Positions 18,769 through 25,887 of a stretch of DNA of 64,000 nt are shown piece after piece. The stretch spans positions 3,202,001-3,266,000 of the forward strand of contig NC_009485.1 in the NCBI RefSeq assembly GCF_000015165.1, given 5' to 3'. Both the position numbers and the translations under genes were made by a program. The notes beneath the pieces were generated by a model. The model was not told the origin of the DNA. It ran no database searches and saw nothing but the letters and a program-made list of their open reading frames with translations. Position 1 is the stretch's first letter, and each line of letters opens with the position of its first letter. The stretch comes from Bradyrhizobium sp. BTAi1. GTDB lineage: Bacteria > Pseudomonadota > Alphaproteobacteria > Rhizobiales > Xanthobacteraceae.

Positions 18769-19449
18769 ATGCGCCTCCTGATCATCGAAGACGACCGCGA
18801 GTCCGCCGACTATCTGGTCAAGGCGTTCCGCGAAGTCGGGCATGTCGCCGATCTCGCTGGCGATGGCGAGGAGGGCCTCGCCATGGCCGAGAGCGGCGAT
18901 TACGACGTGCTGGTGGTCGACCGCATGCTGCCCAAGCGCGACGGCCTGTCCTTGATCGGCGCGCTGCGCGACAAGGGCAACCGCACCCCGGTTCTCATCC
19001 TGTCGGCGCTCGGGCAGGTCGACGACCGCATCAAGGGCCTGCGCGCCGGCGGCGACGATTATCTGCCGAAGCCCTACGCGTTTGCCGAACTGCTCGCCCG
19101 CGTCGAGGTGCTGTCGCGCCGCCATGGCGGGCCGGCCGAGGAGACGACCTACAAGGTCGGCGATCTCGAGCTCGACCGCCTGTCGCATCGGGTCGCCCGC
19201 GGCAAGGACGAATTGACCCTGCAGCCGCGCGAGTTTCGCCTGCTCGAATATCTGATGAAGCATGCGGGGCAGGTGGTCACGCGCACGATGCTGCTGGAGA
19301 ACGTCTGGGATTATCATTTCGATCCGCAGACCAACGTGATCGACGTCCACATCTCGCGGCTGCGCTCCAAGATCGACAAGGGTTTTGACCGCCCGCTGCT
19401 GCACACCATCCGCGGCGCCGGCTACATGATCCGCGACGGGTTGCGGTGA
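18769..19449 (+). CDS. OmpR-family response regulator without adjacent kinase
   Basis: 226 residues from ATG 18769, giving the standard N-terminus MRLLIIEDDRESADYLVKAF; a GTG at 18745 would add eight residues. The receiver domain has the phospho-acceptor Asp in LVVDRMLPKRDG and the Lys in DDYLPKPYAF. The winged-helix output domain ends LLHTIRGAGYMIRDGLR. No kinase gene follows; the next gene is convergent and belongs to the light module. The likely partner is the kinase at 25888, now 6.4 kb away and followed by glnE (see findings). Confidence 0.92.
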   Translation: MRLLIIEDDRESADYLVKAFREVGHVADLAGDGEEGLAMAESGDYDVLVVDRMLPKRDGLSLIGALRDKGNRTPVLILSALGQVDDRIKGLRAGGDDYLPKPYAFAELLARVEVLSRRHGGPAEETTYKVGDLELDRLSHRVARGKDELTLQPREFRLLEYLMKHAGQVVTRTMLLENVWDYHFDPQTNVIDVHISRLRSKIDKGFDRPLLHTIRGAGYMIRDGLR

Positions 19450-19482
19450 TCCGCGATGGCGGGCTGCAGACCCGTCACCGTC

Positions 19483-20184
19483 TCATGGCGCGCTCAGCCA
19501 GCCCTTGCCGATGGCGTAGTGGATCAGCTCGACCCGGCTCTGGAAGCCGAGCTTGGTCATGCAGCGCTTCTTGTAGGTCTCGACGCTCTTGACGCCGATC
19601 TGCAGTTTCAGCGCGATGGTCTTGGCGCTGTATCCGGCCGCCGTCAGCCGCGCCACTTCGGCCTCGCGCAGGCTGAGCTCGACGCCGGAGAGCGCGTCGG
19701 CGCGGATCGGGATCTGCCGCGCCGCCGTCCCGAGCGCGCGCTCGGCGATCGCGGGATCGAGATAGACCGCGCCGGCGGCGACCGCGTGAATGCCACGGTT
19801 CAGCTCCTCGGTGGCCGTGCGCTTCAGGACATAGCCGACGATGCCGATCTCGAGCGCCTGGCGGAAATAGGCGGCGTCCTCGTGCACGGTCAAGAGCAGC
19901 ACGCGGCTGCTGGGACAGGCGGCCAGCAGCTTCCGCGCCACCTCGATGCCGCTCATGCCGGGCATCGAGAGATCCAGCACCACCACGTCGGGCCGCAGGT
20001 CGATGGCCCGCCGCAGCGCGGTCGGGCCGTCGAGCGCCGATCCGACCAGGTCCAATTGCGCGTCCTCGGCGATCAGCGCCTTGATGCCGTCGAGCACGAT
20101 CGGGTGATCGTCGGCAAAGAACACGCGGATGCGCGCCGATGTCTGCAGCTCGTCCATCTGGGTTTCCCGGCCCCTCGTCGCCAT
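19483..20184 (-). CDS. NarL/LuxR-type response regulator partnered with the bacteriophytochrome
   Basis: 233 residues. Receiver domain with VFFADDHPIVLDGIKALIAE, the phospho-acceptor Asp in VVVLDLSMPGMSG and the Lys in GYVLKRTATEEL. A LuxR-type helix-turn-helix (LSLREAEVARLTAAGYSAKT, then VKSVETYKKRCMTKLGF) closes the protein. Its ATG overlaps the stop of the bacteriophytochrome gene by one base (TGATG), so both are translated from one message. This arrangement (bacteriophytochrome with NarL-type kinase domain plus LuxR-type regulator beside puc genes) parallels the R. palustris BphP4 locus, where the pair controls LH2 synthesis; that role is inferred here. Confidence 0.92.
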   Translation of the reverse strand: MATRGRETQMDELQTSARIRVFFADDHPIVLDGIKALIAEDAQLDLVGSALDGPTALRRAIDLRPDVVVLDLSMPGMSGIEVARKLLAACPSSRVLLLTVHEDAAYFRQALEIGIVGYVLKRTATEELNRGIHAVAAGAVYLDPAIAERALGTAARQIPIRADALSGVELSLREAEVARLTAAGYSAKTIALKLQIGVKSVETYKKRCMTKLGFQSRVELIHYAIGKGWLSAP

Positions 20185-22535
20185 CAGAGCGGCACCCTGG
20201 CAAAGACGGTGGTGCCGCGTCCCGGCGAGGATTCGATTTCCAGCGAGCCGCCGACCAGCGCCAGCCGTTCCCGGATGCCGAGCAGTCCGAGCCGCATCGC
20301 CGGACTGGCCGTGGGGTCGTCCGCATCGGCAGGAAAGCCGCGGCCGTCATCTTCCACGATCATGCTCACCTCGCGATCGGTGACGTTGAGGATCACGCCG
20401 ACCTTGCGGGCCTCGGCATGCCTGACCACGTTGGTCAGGGTCTCCTGCAGGACCCTGTAGAGCGTGGCCTCGATGGCCTTCGGCAATCGCATGTCCTTGG
20501 GCGACAGATGCAGATAGTAGTTGAGGGCGGCGTTCTCGCTCCAGGTTTCCAGCAGGCTCTCGATCGCCTTCTGCAGCCCCAGATCGTCGATTGCGCTCGG
20601 GCGGATCTCGGTGGCGATGCGGTGGACGTCGCGCCCGAGGCTGTCCGCGATAGTCTTGATGCCGTCGAACCGCTGCTGCAGCTTTGGCCCGCCGGCGATC
20701 TCATGGCCGATCGCCTGCAATCCGAGCTGCAGCATCGTCAGCGACTGGCCCAGCGTATCGTGCAGCTCGCGGGCGATGCGCTGCCGCTCGGTCTCCTGAT
20801 CCGCCACTGTGCGGCGGAGCACCTGGGTGAGGTCGCCCTCGACGGCGGCGCGCAGCTCGGTCTCCTTGCGCAGCGCACGGGCGAGCCGCTCCGATTGCGC
20901 CAGCCGCTCGTTGAGCTCGCTCGTCAGCCGCTCCTGCCTCTGCCGGGCGGCTTCGCGCTCGCGCGCGAGCTGGTCGATGCGCCGCAGCACCACCTCGAGC
21001 AGCGCCACCCTGAGCCGGTGCGCCGCTTCGACCTCCGCCGCGAGCCAGGGCGAGGCGTGCAATCGAACCAGCTCCTGCCACATCGCGAAGCTGGTCCGCG
21101 GCGTCAGCATCTCATGGTCCGACCCGCCTTGCGCCGGCTTGGCCGGCTTGCCCGCCCAATTGACCGTCTGCACCAGCTCGGGACGAAACCACAGCACATA
21201 GTCGCGCGGACTCTTGGACACCGACAACGCCAGCAACCCGCTGGCGACATCGGCGAAATGTTCGGCGGGCGGATAGAGCAGGGCGAGGCAGTCGGTCTGA
21301 AACACGCCCTCTTTGACGGTCGCGTTCAGCCAACCGACAATCGCCTCGGTCGCCTCGCGATCCGGCGTCGCTCCGATATTGGTGAACTGCCCGTCGATCC
21401 ACAGGCCGACGCCGCCGGCCGGAATGAGATCGAGCAGATTGGGCCGAAACCGGACCAGGCCAGCCGCGAGCTCGGATTCCCGGCTCAGCCGGTTGAGCAG
21501 CTCTTCATGGATCTTCGCGCTGCGCTTCTGCAGTTCGAAGCTCTCGGCGGCGAGCCGGGCTTCCAGATGCGAGGACACCATCTCGGCGAACAACTCACAG
21601 GCCTCGCGCAAGCCGTAGGGCAGATAGCGCGGTTCGCGGTGGTGGCAGGCGATCAGGCCCCATAGCCGGCCACGCATGATGATCGACATCGACATCGATG
21701 CCACCACGCCCATATTGGCGAGGTATTGGCGGTGGATCGGCGAGACGCTGCGCAGCGTGCTCTGGCTGAGATCGAGCGCGGCGGCCGGTGGCGCGTCGCC
21801 GAGCGACAGGATCGGCGCCGGCGCATAGCGCGCATCCGGGATCGCGCGAATCCAGTTGGTGCGGTAGAGCTCGCGCGCCTGCTTTGGAATATCGGAAGCC
21901 GGATAATGCAGGCCAAGAAAGGACTCGACGTCCGGCGCCGCGGCCTCGGCGATGACGGCGCCGCTGCCATCGTCCAGGAAACGATAGAACATCACCCGGT
22001 CGAAGCCGATGAGGTGGCGGACCTCATCGACCACGGCCTGACAGAACGACGGCGCCGTCTCCGTCTGCTGGATGTTGCGCAGCATGCCCTTGACGGCCGC
22101 AAGCGGATTGTCCGGCGCTTGCTCGCGTCGGAGCTCGATTTCGACCACGAGCACCGCGCCGCTGCGAAAGGCGATCACGTCGGCGTTCGCCTCGGAATGT
22201 CCGGCCATGCTGAAGGCATGCACCGCGCGTTGCGGGCCGGCGCCGCCAGCGAGCATGCGCAACTGTCTCATCTGGTCAGGCGAGAACAGCCGCGAAGCGC
22301 TGTCTCCCAGCAGCGTCTGTGGCGCCGCCGTCAGCAGGCCGGCCACATCACCGCCGGCATGTGTGATCCGGAGCTCTTCAGGATCGAGCCCGAGCAGCAG
22401 GCCGTGGGGCTGGATTGCACCTGGTGTGCGGATCGGCTCGCGGTCGCAGAGCGTCAGATCCGCTTCGCTGACGCAGGAGATGGGAGCGTTCGCCGTGCCG
22501 TCGAAGATCGGATCCATCGCTGCCATCAGTGTCAC
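20184..22535 (-). CDS. bphP: Bacteriophytochrome histidine kinase (PAS-GAF-PHY-HisKA_3)
   Basis: 783 residues from GTG 22535 (ATGs at 22526 and 22517 also fit). The PAS domain has the biliverdin-binding Cys near residue 30 in LTLCDREPIRTPGAIQPHG. The GAF domain has the pyrrole-contact motif LHYPASDIPKQARELY and the conserved His in LRSVSPIHRQYLANMG. A PHY domain (about 335-510) and a coiled coil (about 500-570) lead to a NarX-type kinase, with the phospho-acceptor His in RIARELHDTLGQSL and the ATPase G box in VEDDGRGFPAD. All chromophore residues checked are present, so it should be a photoactive red/far-red sensor, unlike the R. palustris CGA009 BphP4 reported to have lost its chromophore. 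It reads divergently from the LH2 genes. Confidence 0.95.
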   Translation of the reverse strand: MTLMAAMDPIFDGTANAPISCVSEADLTLCDREPIRTPGAIQPHGLLLGLDPEELRITHAGGDVAGLLTAAPQTLLGDSASRLFSPDQMRQLRMLAGGAGPQRAVHAFSMAGHSEANADVIAFRSGAVLVVEIELRREQAPDNPLAAVKGMLRNIQQTETAPSFCQAVVDEVRHLIGFDRVMFYRFLDDGSGAVIAEAAAPDVESFLGLHYPASDIPKQARELYRTNWIRAIPDARYAPAPILSLGDAPPAAALDLSQSTLRSVSPIHRQYLANMGVVASMSMSIIMRGRLWGLIACHHREPRYLPYGLREACELFAEMVSSHLEARLAAESFELQKRSAKIHEELLNRLSRESELAAGLVRFRPNLLDLIPAGGVGLWIDGQFTNIGATPDREATEAIVGWLNATVKEGVFQTDCLALLYPPAEHFADVASGLLALSVSKSPRDYVLWFRPELVQTVNWAGKPAKPAQGGSDHEMLTPRTSFAMWQELVRLHASPWLAAEVEAAHRLRVALLEVVLRRIDQLAREREAARQRQERLTSELNERLAQSERLARALRKETELRAAVEGDLTQVLRRTVADQETERQRIARELHDTLGQSLTMLQLGLQAIGHEIAGGPKLQQRFDGIKTIADSLGRDVHRIATEIRPSAIDDLGLQKAIESLLETWSENAALNYYLHLSPKDMRLPKAIEATLYRVLQETLTNVVRHAEARKVGVILNVTDREVSMIVEDDGRGFPADADDPTASPAMRLGLLGIRERLALVGGSLEIESSPGRGTTVFARVPL

Positions 22536-22596
22536 GATTTCGGTGAATGCTAATCCCGCAACCGTCGTGTGCCGACAGGCGCGCCGCGCGTTTCAA

Positions 22597-22615
22597 TGTC
22601 CGGGATTATCCTGAC
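22597..22615. promoter_or_regulatory. Imperfect dyad TGTC-N11-GACA-like beside the PpsR-type site
   Basis: tgtccgggattatcctgaca: half-sites TGTC and GACA with two bases too many between them for canonical TGT-N12-ACA, but with matching gg/cc flanks. A weaker or half-occupied PpsR-type site is possible. Confidence 0.3.
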
Positions 22616-22624
22616 AGTCCAGAA

Positions 22625-22642
22625 TGTCCATTATAATTGACA
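22625..22642. promoter_or_regulatory. Consensus PpsR/CrtJ-type operator TGTC-N10-GACA
   Basis: tgtccattataattgaca matches the known PpsR/CrtJ consensus TGT-N12-ACA with the preferred inner C and G. The AT-rich centre (attataatt) could double as a promoter -10 region. It lies 244 bp before the pucB start and 90 bp before the bphP start, so it could govern either. Confidence 0.6.
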
Positions 22643-22885
22643 TTAACGTATGTAAATCAGAATTTACGTGGTGACAGCGGTTCTGTTTGGACACTCGATT
22701 ATCAAGGCGGGATTGCGGTCACTCTGGACAACAAACGCTGCTCATGCGGGCCGGCGAAGGCACCGTCGTGCCCGGATCGAGCCGGCTGTCACGTCCAGGC
22801 GCGGGCAACGCGCTCGCGAGAGTGAAGCGAGACGACACGGTTCAGCACGAGAGACCAACCATGAGACAATACAGGAGGTGACGTG

Positions 22886-23041
22886 ATGCCGGACGATCCC
22901 AACAGAGTTTGGCCGACGGGACTGACGATCCCGGAATCGGAGGAATTGCACAAGCACGTAATCGACGGCGCCCGCGTGTTCTTCGTGATCGCATGTGTCG
23001 CGCACTTGCTTGCGTACATCTATTCGCCCTGGCTGCATTGA
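22886..23041 (+). CDS. pucB: Light-harvesting complex 2 beta subunit
   Basis: A 51-residue protein, too short for automated ORF lists. It contains [20 protein letters not shown] and then [14 protein letters not shown]. His22 and His40, 18 residues apart, are the two conserved histidines of LH2 beta; His40 ligates a B850-type bacteriochlorophyll. The C-terminal aromatic YSPWL is typical. AGGAGG at 22873-22878 is a strong ribosome-binding site. pucA follows 10 bp later. The subunits insert in the inner membrane and assemble into the peripheral antenna ring. Confidence 0.93.
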   Translation: MPDDPNRVWPTGLTIPESEELHKHVIDGARVFFVIACVAHLLAYIYSPWLH

Positions 23042-23051
23042 GGGGGCCGAC

Positions 23052-23435
23052 ATGAACCAAGGTCGGATCTGGTGCGTGGTCAACCCCACGGTCGGCTTGC
23101 CGCTCTTTCTCGGAAGCGTCGCGCTGACATCGCTGTGCGTTCACTACACGGTGCTGACGCACACCACGTGGATGGGGGCGTTCTTCGAGGGCGGAAAATC
23201 CAAGAAGGCCTCGCTGGAGGAAACCGTGTCGCCGGTGGCCCTGAACGCGAAGGCCGTGCCGGGCTATGTCATCTCAGTCGCTCCCGTGTCGGCAGAGAAT
23301 GCGAGGGCCGGCTCGTCCTTCGTCGTCACGGTCGCGCCCGTTCCTGCGCAAGCTCAGGCGACGTCCGAAGACACGACGAGTCACGCGCCGGACAAGGTGT
23401 CGCTAGCCACGCTCGCACCGCGCGACGACAAATAG
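23052..23435 (+). CDS. pucA: Light-harvesting complex 2 alpha subunit with long C-terminal extension
   Basis: A 127-residue protein. Residues 1-50 are a standard LH2 alpha chain: [20 protein letters not shown], then His31 (the B850-type bacteriochlorophyll ligand) and TTW at 38-40. At the positions of Tyr44 and Trp45 in Rhodoblastus acidophilus LH2 it has Phe44 and Phe45 ([11 protein letters not shown]), so both hydrogen bonds to the C3-acetyl groups would be lost and absorption should shift to the blue. Ordinary alpha chains end by about residue 55-60. This one continues for about 75 residues, with two related segments ([13 protein letters not shown] and [13 protein letters not shown]), ending [10 protein letters not shown]. 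Confidence 0.92.
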   Translation: MNQGRIWCVVNPTVGLPLFLGSVALTSLCVHYTVLTHTTWMGAFFEGGKSKKASLEETVSPVALNAKAVPGYVISVAPVSAENARAGSSFVVTVAPVPAQAQATSEDTTSHAPDKVSLATLAPRDDK

Positions 23436-23544
23436 GCGGCGCCGTTCGCGGACAATGAAGACGGACCGGGATCTACGGACCCCGGTCATTTTCGCGGGGG
23501 AGCGAGACACAGCTCAGCCGCGGTGATGGCGCGCATCTGCTCGG

Positions 23545-24987
23545 ATGGTTTCAGAGATGATGAATCGGGTCAGCCAAAGCTTGATGAAGGGCTGGATCGG
23601 GTTGGGGTCGCGCTTTCTGCCTTTTGCCGATGCCGCCACCCCCGATCTGCCGCTCTCCCGGCTGCTGCGCCTGTCGCTGTTTCAGGTCTCGGTCGGCATG
23701 TCGCTGGTGCTGCTGATCGGCACGCTCAACCGTGTGATGATCGTCGAACTCGGCGTGCCGGCATCGCTGGTCGGGATCATGCTGTCGCTGCCGCTGATCT
23801 TCGCGCCGTTCCGCGCCGTGATCGGCTTCCGCTCCGACACGCATCGCTCCGAGCTGGGCTGGAAGCGGGTGCCCTTCATCTACAAGGGCACGATGTTGCA
23901 GTTCGGCGGCCTCGCCATCATGCCGTTCGCGCTGCTGGTGCTGTCGGGCGGCGGGCAGGCTGGCCATGCGCCGGCCTGGATCGGTCAGCTCGGCGCTGCC
24001 CTGTCCTTTCTTCTGGTCGGTGTCGGATTGCATACGACCCAGACCGTCGGCCTTGCACTCGCGACCGATCTGGCGCCGGTCGAGTCGCAGCCGAAGGTGG
24101 TCGGACTGATGTATGTGATGCTGCTGCTCGGAACGATGGCCAGCGCGCTGTTGTTCGGCATCCTGCTCGCGGATTTCAGCCCGGCGCGTCTGATCCAGGT
24201 GATCCAGGGGACTGCGGTCGCCACGATCGTGTTCAACGCCATCGCGTTGTGGAAGATGGAGGCGCGCGGCCGCTCGACCAAGACGGTCGCCCATGTGCCG
24301 ACCTTTCAGCAGTCGTGGGAAAGCTACCTCCGTGGCGGACAGGCGATGCGCCGGCTCGTCACCGTCGGCCTTGGGACGATGGCATTCAGCATGGAGGATG
24401 TCCTGCTTGAGCCCTATGGGGGGCAGATCCTGCATCTGACCGTCGGAGATACGACCAAGCTGACCGCGGCGCTCGCCGTTGGCGGCCTGTCCGGCTTTGG
24501 ACTCGCATCGCGCGTGTTGAGCCGCGGCTTCGATCCGTTCCGGATGGCGGGTTACGGTGCGCTGGTCGGCATCCCGGCGTTTCTCGCGGTGATCGCGGCC
24601 GCGCCGTTGTCCTCCGCATTGCTGTTTGGCTTGGGCACGCTTCTGATCGGCTTCGGCGCCGGCCTGTTCGGTCATGGCACCCTGACGGCCACCATGAACC
24701 TGGCGCCGCAAGACCAGGCTGGTCTCGCGCTTGGGGCCTGGGGAGCGGTTCAGGCTTCCGCGGCGGGCGTGGCGATCGCGCTCGGCGGGATCATGCGTGA
24801 TCTGGTTGCGAGCGTTGCGCCGCCAAACACGCTGGGCGCGGCCACTGGATATGTTTCGGTCTACGCACTGGAAATCATCATGCTGCTCGCCACGCTGCTG
24901 ACCATGGCCCATCTCGTTCGTGATGGTCAGGACGGGCGTCTGCAAGCACGAGTGAGGCCCGACAACGCAGGGGTCCGGACCACCTGA
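23545..24987 (+). CDS. pucC: PucC/LhaA-family light-harvesting assembly protein (BCD transporter family)
   Basis: A 480-residue, 12-helix membrane protein of the PucC/LhaA branch of the major facilitator superfamily. Family marks include LFQVSVGMSLVLLIGTLNRV, the loop segment FRAVIGFRSDTHRSELGWKR, VGLALATDLAPVESQPKVVG and DVLLEPYGGQIL. PucC proteins are needed for LH2 assembly, probably by delivering or shepherding bacteriochlorophyll or antenna peptides. It follows pucA by 109 bp in the same direction. The start is uncertain: ATGs at 23545, 23557 and 23560 are all possible and none has a strong ribosome-binding site. Confidence 0.92.
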   Translation: MVSEMMNRVSQSLMKGWIGLGSRFLPFADAATPDLPLSRLLRLSLFQVSVGMSLVLLIGTLNRVMIVELGVPASLVGIMLSLPLIFAPFRAVIGFRSDTHRSELGWKRVPFIYKGTMLQFGGLAIMPFALLVLSGGGQAGHAPAWIGQLGAALSFLLVGVGLHTTQTVGLALATDLAPVESQPKVVGLMYVMLLLGTMASALLFGILLADFSPARLIQVIQGTAVATIVFNAIALWKMEARGRSTKTVAHVPTFQQSWESYLRGGQAMRRLVTVGLGTMAFSMEDVLLEPYGGQILHLTVGDTTKLTAALAVGGLSGFGLASRVLSRGFDPFRMAGYGALVGIPAFLAVIAAAPLSSALLFGLGTLLIGFGAGLFGHGTLTATMNLAPQDQAGLALGAWGAVQASAAGVAIALGGIMRDLVASVAPPNTLGAATGYVSVYALEIIMLLATLLTMAHLVRDGQDGRLQARVRPDNAGVRTT

Positions 24988-25001
24988 GCATTGGAGAAGC
25001 C

Positions 25002-25589
25002 ATGAGTCAGACGATCAGCCGAATGTACGCCACGCCTGCGCAGGCTGCGAACGCCAAGGCGGCGCTCGAGCAAGAGGGCTATTCCGAAGTCTATCTCGTG
25101 TCGCGCGACAGCGCGGGCGAGTCCAGCGATGACATCGTCGCGGCGATCACGCGGGGATACGTCCTGAAGTCGCACGCGCGGGTCTATGCCGAGGGCGTCA
25201 GCAGGGGCGGGGCGCTGGTGACGGTGCACGCGCCTTTCACCGGCGGCGGCAGGGCCATTCAGATTCTCGGCAATTTCGGACCGATCGATTCCGGAGTTTC
25301 CGAACCCGAGAGCCATGTGATGCCCTGGGACGAGGCGACGCCGATGTCGTGCATCCTGCACATGCCGGTGTTGCTGGACGACCCGACGCCGTTTGCCAGG
25401 TTCTGGAACGTCCCTACATTGTCGCGCAGTTCGTTGGCGCTATCCGCGCTGCTTGGACTGCCCTTGCTGCGGCGGTTCGATCCGGGCACCTCGTCGTTCG
25501 GCATTCCTCTGCTCAGCCACGACGCTTCGCCGCTGTCGTCGCTGCTGCGCATTCCAACCTTGATCCGACAAAGTCCAGTGCGGAGATAG
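25002..25589 (+). CDS. Unknown protein in the puc cluster: stress-17M-like N-terminus plus Pro/Leu repeat tail
   Basis: 195 residues, 14 bp after pucC, with GGAG ahead of the ATG, so it belongs to the puc transcription unit. The N-terminal 90 residues (RMYATPAQAANAKAALEQEG, AITRGYVLKSHARVYAEGVS) resemble the small ferredoxin-like fold of GSP17M-type general stress domains. Residues about 115-190 contain repeated short units built on Leu-x-x-Pro-x-Leu: MPVLLDDPTPFARF, VPTLSRSSLALSA, LPLLRRFDPG, IPLLSHDASPLSS, IPTLIRQSP. No transmembrane helix or catalytic motif is evident. The function is unknown; the position suggests a role in antenna assembly or regulation. Confidence 0.75.
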   Translation: MSQTISRMYATPAQAANAKAALEQEGYSEVYLVSRDSAGESSDDIVAAITRGYVLKSHARVYAEGVSRGGALVTVHAPFTGGGRAIQILGNFGPIDSGVSEPESHVMPWDEATPMSCILHMPVLLDDPTPFARFWNVPTLSRSSLALSALLGLPLLRRFDPGTSSFGIPLLSHDASPLSSLLRIPTLIRQSPVRR

Positions 25590-25887
25590 AGGCGGGGTCG
25601 CCCCGACAAGGAAGCCCAGATTGGTGCGTGGAGCCGTGCGGTGCTCACGGCTTGAAGCGCCGGACCGCCGTCCCTGCCGATCGAGGGCGGCTCCGGCATG
25701 GCCATGTCCAGGCCGCATGCTCGCCCTTCCTGTCAGTGGGAGGTCTGCGGTTCTCACCCGGGGATCCTGACGGGTCGGCGCCCCTGTTCATGAACGCTTT
25801 GTCACTTCTGGCTAGCATGCCCGTTTGATAGGTTCGGAGACCTATTCGGGCTGCAGCCGGGAGTTTGAGCGCTTTGAGGACAGGTTC
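25590..25887. other. Junction between the light module and the kinase-glnE unit (298 bp)
   Basis: No gene supported. A 7-bp hairpin (agccgtg/cacggct, 25632-25652) lies early in it without a T-run. The AT-richer stretch at about 25790-25835 may hold the promoter for the kinase and glnE. This is one of the two presumed insertion borders of the light module. Confidence 0.4.

Larger units (their letters stand above)
22536..22885. promoter_or_regulatory. Divergent bphP/puc control region (350 bp)
   Basis: Intergenic region between the bacteriophytochrome gene (minus) and pucB (plus), so it must contain both promoters. It holds a consensus PpsR/CrtJ-type palindrome (22625-22642), a related dyad (22597-22615) and a small dyad gtaaat-caga-atttac just downstream. 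No gene is supported within it. Confidence 0.65.

Noticed and set aside
16791..18785. 664-codon minus-strand open frame opposite degP
   Set aside because: Shadow of degP; no protein-like features, while the plus strand has the full HtrA triad and PDZ domains.
22653..22668. Dyad gtaaat-caga-atttac as a second PpsR site
   Set aside because: Half-sites do not fit TGT-N12-ACA; may be an AT-rich promoter feature only.
25632..25652. Hairpin agccgtg/cacggct as terminator of the puc operon
   Set aside because: Stem only 7 bp and no T-run; left as a note in the intergenic entry.
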